Below, one piece after another: positions 57,482 to 64,000 of a stretch of 64,000 nucleotides of DNA (the stretch's first letter is position 1; every line of letters begins with the position of its first letter). Made by a program: the position numbers and the translations under genes. The stretch is from contig PKQS01000010.1 in assembly GCA_017577945.1 (NCBI GenBank), forward strand, positions 248,001 through 312,000. The letters run 5' to 3'. The notes below the pieces were generated by a model. The model had not been told where the DNA came from, ran no database searches, and saw nothing but the letters and a program-made list of their open reading frames with translations. This stretch comes from Bacillota bacterium (GTDB lineage Bacteria; Bacillota; Limnochordia; Limnochordales; ZCTH02-B6).

Positions 57482-58563
57482 TCATTAGGGGAGGCAAAGC
57501 GGACGGCCCAACCGTGGGCATACATCAAGGACGTGGCCAACAGCATCGGACCAGTCCCCGTGGCGGCTTACATTCTCGTGAGCACCTTCCTTTACACGCT
57601 GTTCAGCCTCCAGCCCTACTTTTTGGCCGGGCTCTTGAGCCAGGGAACCGCGAAGCTCGGCTACTTGGCCGGGGTGGCCGCTTCGTTCATGGCCATCCCG
57701 CTCGTCAACTACCCCAACAACTGGATGCTCCAGGCCGTACGGATGCACTCCAAACGAGTCGTATGGGCGGCCAATCAGGCGAAAGATTACGCCTACTTCC
57801 TCAACCGGAGCGTAGGAGAGTACCAAAACCTGCTGAATGAAATTTCGTTTGCGATGCGATCCCTTATCTCTCTATAAGGCTCTCGCGGCAAAACGAAACC
57901 GGGATCCGGCGCGTCCTGGACACCACCTCGCGCTTGAACGCTTTCATCATCGACTTCTTCAAGAACGCTGCCACCATTCTCTCCGCCGGGTTCACCGCCC
58001 TCGAAAACCGCCATTTGGACCGGCTGCTCAACGAAGAGCGGGAAGCCTACTTCAGGCAACAGCGGCAAATCGGCATTTCACCTCGCCGGATTCGGCAAGC
58101 GGTTCCTCGCCATTCTCGAGCTTCTGGGACGGCTCGACGTCGCGCTCAGGAAAATCGGCTACCGCGACCCGCCCCGGATTTCCTCTCCCAGCACATGGAG
58201 CTGTTTGACCGGAGCATTTACGAGAACATGATTTACCCGCAGGAGTCTTGCGACCCCGACGCGATCTGGAGGCTTGTCGAACTCTTGAAGCTAAACACGC
58301 TCATTGAGAACGAACAGGATCTGTTCCACAAACGCCCGGGCGACTTCGGCGCCCGCTTTTCCGGCGGCGAGAAGCAAAAGCTGCTCATCGCCCGCTCGCT
58401 GCTAAACAAGAAGCCGGTGATGATCAACGACGAGATCAACTCGGCGCTTGATAGGGAAGCCGGGGAAATCCTTGCTAACATAATCACAACCGAACTCCGG
58501 GATAGCACCGTGATCTTGGTGTCGACCGGGCCGAAGGGCTACCCGTCTTCGACAGAGTCGTAG
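57482..58563 (+). pseudogene. Decayed ABC exporter (membrane part joined to ATPase tail, Walker A lost)
   Basis: Fragments of one ABC exporter are readable in changing frames. 57482-57877 gives a membrane region (VAAYILVSTFLYTLF, YFLAGLLSQG) ending in a stop. From about 57880 another frame continues it (SRLNAFIIDFFKNAATILSA, LNEEREAYFRQQ). Around 58076-58180 the first frame resumes (FGKRFLAILELLGRLDVALR). Then ELFDRSIYENMIYP, the signature FSGGEKQKLLIARSLL and a degraded Walker B VMINDEINSALD follow. The stretch with Walker A and the Q-loop start is missing, about 80 residues. No start codon with a ribosome site is seen. At about 350 readable residues against about 580 expected, it cannot make a working transporter. 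Confidence 0.85.
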
Positions 58564-58709
58564 AAATCTCCGCTGGCCGGCTCTCGTTGGTGAGCTAGTT
58601 CCTCCGAGGCGTGCCGAATGTGTGGATCGCCACCTCAACCACCAACATGTCGGCAAGGAGTCTCAGCGTGCGATTCATTAGAAAATGTATACGTCAATGG
58701 AAACGACTC

Positions 58710-60275
58710 CTATCTACGCCGCAACGCCGAATACGTCCACACAAGCGACAGCCACCGCCGCCGGGGGCCGAAGTACAAGCGCAGCAGCGTCGAAAGGGGC
58801 TCCATCTTCCCCTCGTACGGAAACCAGTGGAGTTCTGTCTTGCGGCCTAGCCAGTCTCTCATCACCGCCTTTTCGTGCGAAAACGCTTTAAGGCCCGCCT
58901 CGCCGTGATAGGCGCCGAGGCCGCTTTGCTTGACGCCGCCGAAAGGCAAGTTGGGGTTTCCGAGGGTCACGAGAACGTCGTTGATGGAGACGCTGCCGGT
59001 CTCAAGCCGCGAGGCGATGCGCTGGGCTCGCTCCACGTTCCCGCTCCAGACGCTGGCGCTCAGGCCGTACGCAGACCGGTTTACCAGCGCCACCGCCTCG
59101 TCTTCGCTGTCAAACGGCCTCACGGTCACGACGGGGCCAAAGGTCTCCTCTTGCGCCACCAACATGTCGTCGGTGACGCCCGCCAGTACGATGGGCGGAA
59201 TGAACCGCCCCCGCCACTTCTCCGGCGGCTCGCCGGCCACCAGCGTCGCCCCCTTGGCCAGCGCGTCCTCCACATGCCGCCGCACGATCTCCACTTGCCG
59301 ATCCCACGTCATGCGGCCAAGATCGCCCGCTTCCCGGCCCTGCCGCGCCAGCCGCTCGGCCTCGCGGGCCAGGCGACGTACGAACTCGCCGTACACGCTG
59401 CGCTCCACGTACAGCCGCTCCACCGCCACGCACGTCTGGCCGCAGTTCATGAACGCGCCCCACGCCGCCCCGCGCACCGCCCGCTCCAGCGGCGCATCGG
59501 CAAAGACGATCATGGCGTCGTGCCCGCTGAGCTCGAGCGTCGTCGGAATCAGCCGCTTGGCCGCTTCCTCCTGGATGCGCCGCCCCGTGGCTACGGAACC
59601 GGTGAAAAAGATGTAGTCCGGGCCCGCTGCCACCAGCGCTGCGCCCACCCGCCCGTCACCGTGGGCCACTTGGACGACGCCCGCGGGCAGCTCGGCTTGC
59701 GCGAACAGGTCTTCGATCAGCCGGCCCACCGCCGGGGTGACCTCCGATGGTTTCAGAATCACCGTGTTCCCGGCGGCCAGCGCGGTGACCACGGGGATGA
59801 CGGAAAGCTGAAAGGGGTAATTCCACGGCGAAATGACGAGGACGACGCCGCGAGGGCGATATTCCACATACGACGTCTTCCCGAAGAAGAAAACCGGCGT
59901 CGGCATGCGCCGCCGGCGCAACACGCGCGGGGCGTGCTTCTCCAGCCAGGCCAAGGTGTCAAGTACGGGCAACAGTTCGGTGGTCATGGCCTCGAACGCG
60001 GGCTTGCCCGTGGCCTCGGCGATGACCCGGGCGAGTTCCTCCAGCCGCTCCACGACGAGGAGCCGGAGACGCGCGAGCACGCGCACCCGCTCACGCGGCG
60101 CGGTGATCCCCCACGCGGCAAAAGCCGCGCGGGCCCGCTCGTACAAGGCCGAGACGTCGGGCAGCGGTGTCTCGGTACCCAGTGCGGGCCGCCGCTCCCC
60201 CGCCGATGCCGTCCACAGGTCCGCCGCACGATCCGAAGCCGCCACCTTCGCCACCCCCTCGGCCACTGCCGGCAA
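58710..60275 (-). CDS. NAD(P)+-dependent aldehyde dehydrogenase
   Basis: Oxidises an aldehyde to the acid; 521 residues. Cofactor block VVLVISPWNYPFQL and NTVILKPSEVTP, FFTGSVATGRRI, catalytic Glu in TLELSGHDAMIV and nucleophile Cys in FMNCGQTCVAVER are all present, then EETFGPVV and PFGGVKQSGLGAYHGEAG. The C-terminal tail after the core is about 50 residues long with hydrophobic/basic runs (STLLRLYFGPRRRW), as in fatty-aldehyde dehydrogenases that lie on membranes. TTG at 60275 has AAAGGA at 10 nt. Fatty aldehyde as substrate is inference from the tail and neighbours. Confidence 0.9.
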   Translation of the reverse strand: MPAVAEGVAKVAASDRAADLWTASAGERRPALGTETPLPDVSALYERARAAFAAWGITAPRERVRVLARLRLLVVERLEELARVIAEATGKPAFEAMTTELLPVLDTLAWLEKHAPRVLRRRRMPTPVFFFGKTSYVEYRPRGVVLVISPWNYPFQLSVIPVVTALAAGNTVILKPSEVTPAVGRLIEDLFAQAELPAGVVQVAHGDGRVGAALVAAGPDYIFFTGSVATGRRIQEEAAKRLIPTTLELSGHDAMIVFADAPLERAVRGAAWGAFMNCGQTCVAVERLYVERSVYGEFVRRLAREAERLARQGREAGDLGRMTWDRQVEIVRRHVEDALAKGATLVAGEPPEKWRGRFIPPIVLAGVTDDMLVAQEETFGPVVTVRPFDSEDEAVALVNRSAYGLSASVWSGNVERAQRIASRLETGSVSINDVLVTLGNPNLPFGGVKQSGLGAYHGEAGLKAFSHEKAVMRDWLGRKTELHWFPYEGKMEPLSTLLRLYFGPRRRWLSLVWTYSALRRR

Positions 60276-60402
60276 GAATTGTTGTTCCTTTACTCATTCT
60301 TATGTCGAGTTCCTGCCCACGTGCCCGGAGGGGTGGTGCCTCGGTGTCCCTTTCGGCCTTGCGATCCGGCGGCGGCCAGGGTCTCGCGCGCGAGGCGGCG
60401 CC

Positions 60403-61164
60403 TTACGCCCAGCGCCGCTTCGGCTTCCAGCGCCGGTAGCCTTTGACCGGCGCCTCCTTCTGCACGCCCAGATACATCTCCCGCACGTTCTCGTTGGCCG
60501 CCAGCTCCGCGGCTGTTCCCTCCAGCACGATGCGCCCCGTCTCCAGCACGTAACCGTATTCCGCCACCTGCAGCGCCATGCGGGCGTTTTGTTCCACCAG
60601 CAAAATCGTCGTGCCCTGCCGGTTGATCTGGCGGAGCACGTCCGCGATCTCGTCCACGAGCCGCGGCGCCAATCCCACCGACGGCTCGTCCAGCAGCAGC
60701 AGCCGCGGGCGCCCCAGGAGCGCCCGTCCAATCGCCAGCATCTGCTGCTCGCCTCCTGACAGCGTGCCGGCCTGCTGCCGCAGTCGCTCCTTCAGGCGAG
60801 GAAACAGTGAGAACACCCATTCCAGGTCGCGGCGGATCCCCGCCTTGTCCGACCGCCGGTAAGCGCCGAGCTGCAAGTTTTCCCACACCGTAAGCTCGGG
60901 AAACACCCCGCGTCCCTCCACGACGTGGGCGATCCCCAGCGCGGCGATGTCTTCGGGGTCCATCCGGTCGATGCGGCGGCCTTCGAACTCGATGGTGCCC
61001 TTTTCCGGCTGATCCGGAATGAGGCCGCTGATGGTGCGCAGCAGCGTCGTCTTCCCCGCGCCGTTGGAGCCCAGCACCACCACGAACTGACCTTCCCGAA
61101 CGGTCAGCGACACGCCGTGCAGCACCGTCACCCGGCGGAAATAGCGGCTTTCCACGTTACGCAC
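60403..61164 (-). CDS. livF: Branched-chain amino-acid-type ABC transporter ATPase LivF
   Basis: Second ATPase of a LIV/HAAT-type importer, 253 residues. Walker A is GSNGAGKTTLLRTISGL, LivF-type linker GIAHVVEGRGVFPELTV, signature LSGGEQQMLAIGRALL, Walker B LLLDEPSVGLAP and H-loop VEQNA. GTG at 61164 overlaps the livG end by 8 nt. The last 12 residues are strongly basic (GYRRWKPKRRW). Substrate is not deducible; such systems carry branched-chain amino acids, amides, urea or aromatic acids. Confidence 0.93.
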   Translation of the reverse strand: MRNVESRYFRRVTVLHGVSLTVREGQFVVVLGSNGAGKTTLLRTISGLIPDQPEKGTIEFEGRRIDRMDPEDIAALGIAHVVEGRGVFPELTVWENLQLGAYRRSDKAGIRRDLEWVFSLFPRLKERLRQQAGTLSGGEQQMLAIGRALLGRPRLLLLDEPSVGLAPRLVDEIADVLRQINRQGTTILLVEQNARMALQVAEYGYVLETGRIVLEGTAAELAANENVREMYLGVQKEAPVKGYRRWKPKRRWA

Positions 61165-61966
61165 CGCCAGCAGCGCCCATCGCCCCCTGGCCCAGGTACG
61201 CCTCGACCACCTGCGGCTGGCTTCGCACGGCCTCGGGCGGTCCGTCCGCGATGACCCGCCCGCGATCCAGCACCACGACCCGCTCCGAAATTTCCATCAC
61301 GAGGCGCATGTCGTGCTCCACCAGCACCACCGCGAGGCCCAGCTCGTCGCGGACGTCCCGGATCGTAAAGATGAGATCGGTTTTTTCCTCGTCCGTCATG
61401 CCTGCCGACGGCTCATCCAACAGCAGCAGCCGCGGCTCCGCCGCCAGGGCCCGCCCCAGTTCCACCAGCTTCTGCAGGCCATACGGCAGCGTCGCTACCC
61501 GCTGGTGCCGCACCGATTGCAGATCCAGCATGTCGATAATCTGCTCGACACGCCGCCGGTGCGCGACTTCCTCCCGCCACCACCGGCGCGTGGCGAAGGC
61601 CGCGGACAGTAAGCTCGCCTTCATGTGCAAGTGGCGCCCCAGCAACAAGTTGTCCAGCGTCGTCATATGCCGGAACAGCTCGATGTTCTGGAACGTGCGG
61701 GCGATGCCCAGCGCCGCGATGCGGTCGGGCGTCAGGCCGTTGATGCGCCGCCCGGCGAAGAAGATGTCGCCGGCCGTCGGGCGGTACAGCCCCGAGATGC
61801 AGTTGAACAGGCTCGTCTTGCCGGCGCCGTTGGGCCCGATGATGGAAACCAGCTGGCCGGGCTGCACCGCCAGCGTGACGTCGTCCAGCGCTTGGATGCC
61901 GCCGAAGCGTAAACGGAGGTGCCGGACCTCCAGCAGCGGCCCGGCACCCGCCTCTAGTTGCCTCAT
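61157..61966 (-). CDS. livG: Branched-chain amino-acid-type ABC transporter ATPase LivG
   Basis: First ATPase of the importer, 269 residues from ATG 61966; the open frame extends upstream only as a shadow of livK. Walker A is GPNGAGKTSLFNCISG, LivG-type block GIARTFQNIELFRHMTTLDN with RHLHMK, the signature region replaced by the family's LPYGLQKLVELGRAL, Walker B LLLDEPSAGMTDEE and H-loop VEHDMRLVM. The ribosome site is weak (GGCAGAG), 20 bp after livK. Confidence 0.93.
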   Translation of the reverse strand: MRQLEAGAGPLLEVRHLRLRFGGIQALDDVTLAVQPGQLVSIIGPNGAGKTSLFNCISGLYRPTAGDIFFAGRRINGLTPDRIAALGIARTFQNIELFRHMTTLDNLLLGRHLHMKASLLSAAFATRRWWREEVAHRRRVEQIIDMLDLQSVRHQRVATLPYGLQKLVELGRALAAEPRLLLLDEPSAGMTDEEKTDLIFTIRDVRDELGLAVVLVEHDMRLVMEISERVVVLDRGRVIADGPPEAVRSQPQVVEAYLGQGAMGAAGGA

Positions 61967-61986
61967 CGTTCTCTGCCCCGCGCCGT

Positions 61987-63174
61987 CTAGTACTCGACCG
62001 GATACTCGATCCAGTCCGTCAGCCGGTGCGGCACGCCGTCCATCATCTGGGACAGGAAAATGCGGTTCAGCCCTTGCCGGCGGCCCGGGCCGAACGAAAT
62101 CCCCCGCAAGAGTTCGCCGTCCCAGTCCTGAATCGTCTCCATCGCGTCGCGGAAGCTCTCCTTCGTCACGTCGGGCCCCGCCCGGCGCAAGCCCTCCAAC
62201 AGAGGCTCCACGAACGACACGCCCGCCAAGGCGTTGAACGCCATCGAGGCCAGGTCTGGATTGCGCTCCAGGATAATTTGCAGTACCTGGTCGACCTTTT
62301 CGTCGGTGCCGGGGTACGGGAAGTAAGCGGGGACGATGACGCCGTTCCACGCCTCGCCGGCCAGGACGGCCATGACCGGGTCCGCCAGCGTGAACGACGA
62401 CAAGATTTGCGGCCGCGGGTTGAGCTGCGCGAGCGCCCGGGCCGCCATCGCGCCGTGCGCCGGCGTCGCGTACAGGATGACCGCGTCGGCCTGCGCTTGC
62501 CCGAGGCGCAGGACGTGCACGGTCAAGTCGGCGTCCGTGAGCTCGTACGAGACCATGGCCGCCGGCGTCAGGCCCAGCGCCGCCAGCTCGTCCAGGACGC
62601 CCCGCCGCCCGCTGTCGCCGTACTGGTCGTTTTGGTACAAGACCGCGATGCGCCGCTTGCCCAGCGTCTCCACCGCGTAGCGGGTCAGGATGCGGGCTTC
62701 GTGGTAGTAGTTGGGGTACGTGACGAACAGGTATTCGATATTGGGGTTGCCGATCCACTGTTCCTGCTCGACCGCCGGCGTCATCCAGACTACTTCGTTG
62801 CGGAAAATGTAGTCGGCGGTGGCCGCGGCGTTGGCCGAGCCGATCATGCCCACCAGCGCAAAGACGCCTTCCCGCTCCACCAGCTGCCGCACGTTTTGCA
62901 CCGCCCGCGGCGGCTGGTAAGCGTCGTCAAGGATGATGAAGCGGAGGGTGCGGCCATGAATACCGCCCTGTTCGTTGATGTACTCCAGATACGCCGCGAT
63001 GCCCCGGGCCGTCGCGCCCCACGCCGCCGCTGGGCCCGACAGCGGCGCCGACGTGCCCAAAACGATCTCCGAGGGCGTAATGCCCCGCTCCTGCGCCGCC
63101 GCGGGCGCGGCCGCGAACGCCGCGAGCGCGACCGCCAGCAGCCAGACGACCCTGTTGCGCACCTCTCGACGCAC
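61987..63174 (-). CDS. Periplasmic binding protein of the LivK type
   Basis: Leu/Ile/Val-binding family (Peripla_BP_6) protein of 395 residues. Signal peptide 1-27 ends AAA-Q without a lipobox cysteine. The mature start ITPSEIVLGTSAPLSGPAAAWG is typical, then GVFALVGMIGSANAAA, YQNDQYGDSGRRGV and LADPVMAVLAGEAWNGVIV. The family is broad; amides, urea and aromatic compounds are alternatives to amino acids. GTG at 63174 follows AAGGGGG. Unusually placed between livH and livG. Confidence 0.9.
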   Translation of the reverse strand: MRREVRNRVVWLLAVALAAFAAAPAAAQERGITPSEIVLGTSAPLSGPAAAWGATARGIAAYLEYINEQGGIHGRTLRFIILDDAYQPPRAVQNVRQLVEREGVFALVGMIGSANAAATADYIFRNEVVWMTPAVEQEQWIGNPNIEYLFVTYPNYYHEARILTRYAVETLGKRRIAVLYQNDQYGDSGRRGVLDELAALGLTPAAMVSYELTDADLTVHVLRLGQAQADAVILYATPAHGAMAARALAQLNPRPQILSSFTLADPVMAVLAGEAWNGVIVPAYFPYPGTDEKVDQVLQIILERNPDLASMAFNALAGVSFVEPLLEGLRRAGPDVTKESFRDAMETIQDWDGELLRGISFGPGRRQGLNRIFLSQMMDGVPHRLTDWIEYPVEY

Positions 63175-63222
63175 GCCTGCAACCCCCTTCTGTTTTTTCG
63201 TCCGCCGGCCGTGCGGCGCGCG

Positions 63223-64000
63223 TCACACCCGCCGCACGACCTTCCGCCCCAGCAGCCCTTCCGGGCGCACCAGCAACACGGCCACGATGGCGACGAACGC
63301 TACGGTGGACTTGAACGCTGTCGAGACGTAGCCGGCGAACAGGTTCTCCAGCACGCCCAGCGCCAAGCCGCCAATGACCACGCCCGGCAAGCTGTCGAGC
63401 CCCCCGAGCACGGCCGCCGCAAAGCCCTTCAGAAACGGTTCGAACATCATCGCCGGGCTGACGAACGTCACCGGGGCCAGCAGCAGGCCGCCGACGGCAC
63501 CCAGCGCCGCCGAAGCGCCCCACGTGACGGCTAACACGCGCCGCACCGGAATGCCGAGCACTTTCGCCGCGGCATCATTCTGGGACACCGCGCGCATAGC
63601 CAGGCCGAACTTGGTCCGCTGAACCAGCAGGTACAGGAGGAACATGGCGGCGCAGGCGACGACGAAGCTTCCCAGCGTCAGCTGGTCGATGCGCAGGCCC
63701 GCCACGTCGTACCAGACGAAGCGCGACAAAGGAAACGGCATCGCTTTCGTGTCGGCGCCCCAGACGATGACGGCCAGGCCGCCGAGCACCAAGGCAAAGC
63801 CCGCCGTCGTCACGATTTGGCCGAGCAACGTCGCGTCTTTGACGGGCCGAAGGACAAGGAAGTAGAAGAGCGCCCCGACGGCGAAGGCCGCCAGCAGCGT
63901 CAGCGCCGCCGCACCGGCGAAGGTGACGCCCGCGCCGGTTATCAGCGTGTAAGCCGTCATGGCGCTGACCATGGACAGGTCCCCGTGGGCGAAATTGAGC
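63223..64000 (-). CDS. livH: Branched-chain amino-acid-type permease LivH, 5' end outside the window
   Basis: Membrane permease of the importer, 258 residues visible. The frame is open to the window edge and includes the LivH hallmark NFAHGDLSMVSAMTAY at 63957 onwards, so the ATG at 63972 is internal and the true start lies beyond 64000. Further blocks are LRPVKDATLLGQIVTTAGFAL, AVSQNDAAAKVLGIPVRRV (cytoplasmic ATPase-contact loop), GLLLAPVTFVSP and KGFAAAVLGGLDSLPGVVIGG. The second permease LivM is not found downstream. Confidence 0.92.
   Translation of the reverse strand, partial: LNFAHGDLSMVSAMTAYTLITGAGVTFAGAAALTLLAAFAVGALFYFLVLRPVKDATLLGQIVTTAGFALVLGGLAVIVWGADTKAMPFPLSRFVWYDVAGLRIDQLTLGSFVVACAAMFLLYLLVQRTKFGLAMRAVSQNDAAAKVLGIPVRRVLAVTWGASAALGAVGGLLLAPVTFVSPAMMFEPFLKGFAAAVLGGLDSLPGVVIGGLALGVLENLFAGYVSTAFKSTVAFVAIVAVLLVRPEGLLGRKVVRRV

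Noticed and set aside
57457..57840. 127-codon open frame overlapping the ABC pseudogene
   Set aside because: Out of phase with the recognisable membrane segment; Arg/Pro/Gln/His-rich shadow.
58611..58908. Open frames on the plus strand before the aldehyde dehydrogenase end
   Set aside because: They cover the antisense of the aldehyde dehydrogenase C-terminus and show no ribosome site or family motif.

Overview
The window is very GC-rich, densely packed bacterial DNA. Several features point to a deep-branching, high-GC member of the Bacillota: a SAM-I (S-box) riboswitch, a sufCDSU order, a CsoR-type copper operator, a FadN/FadA/FadE-type beta-oxidation set, many GTG/TTG starts behind strong GGAGG-type ribosome sites, and a split methylmalonyl-CoA mutase with MeaB. 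Three solute-binding proteins (two MetQ, one LivK) carry Sec signal peptides that end in A-x-A and lack a lipobox cysteine. That is unusual for a one-membrane Gram-positive and fits a diderm Bacillota lineage such as Limnochordia. This lineage call is inference; no rRNA or tRNA gene is present to test it.

Layout. 1-7.2 kb: a copper P1B-ATPase under a recognisable promoter and CsoR-like operator; convergent to it a YerA-like adenine deaminase; then sppA, a Yip1-domain membrane protein and a calcineurin-like phosphoesterase. 7.2-14.5 kb (minus strand): a tight run AtuA, AtuA C-terminal-type protein, 73-residue biotin carrier, enoyl-CoA hydratase, carboxyltransferase, isocitrate dehydrogenase-like enzyme, UPF0173 hydrolase and nitrilase, ending in a strong terminator. 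It has a biotin carrier and a carboxyltransferase but no biotin carboxylase of its own. 14.6-18.6 kb: a heterodimeric ABC exporter. 18.7-22.5 kb: sufC-D-S-U without sufB. 22.7-29.2 kb: hemL, a cell-wall amidase, and a minus-strand run selT-like/fabI/mutY/aquaporin/enolase-superfamily enzyme.

29.4-36.3 kb: a propionate/methylmalonyl-CoA operon (mutase large subunit, epimerase, carboxyltransferase, biotin carboxylase with an unusual tail, biotin carrier, MeaB) whose genes mostly overlap by 4 nt and which ends in a terminator. 36.3-41.9 kb: a tiny membrane protein, a VTT/DedA-like protein, an enoyl-CoA hydratase, then a methionine importer operon (metN-metI-metQ-metQ) controlled by a complete SAM-I riboswitch with its terminator.

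41.9-57 kb is a fatty-acid degradation locus in two divergent arms. The minus arm (tetR-etfB-etfA-FadF-like membrane Fe-S protein-acyl-CoA dehydrogenase) takes electrons from acyl-CoA oxidation to the membrane. The plus arm (two acyl-CoA ligases, FadN-type hydroxyacyl-CoA dehydrogenase/hydratase, thiolase, acyl-CoA dehydrogenase) activates and degrades the chains. Divergent promoters lie in a pair of 20-bp direct repeats that may be the TetR operator. 57-58.7 kb is largely non-coding and holds a decayed ABC exporter. 58.7-64 kb (minus) has an aldehyde dehydrogenase and a branched-chain amino-acid-type ABC importer (livF, livG, livK, partial livH) cut by the window end.

How it fits together: fatty-acid, branched-chain or isoprenoid-type and propionate catabolism dominate. 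Odd-chain or branched substrates would yield propionyl-CoA, handled by the 29-36 kb operon, and electrons enter the quinone pool through ETF and the FadF-like protein.
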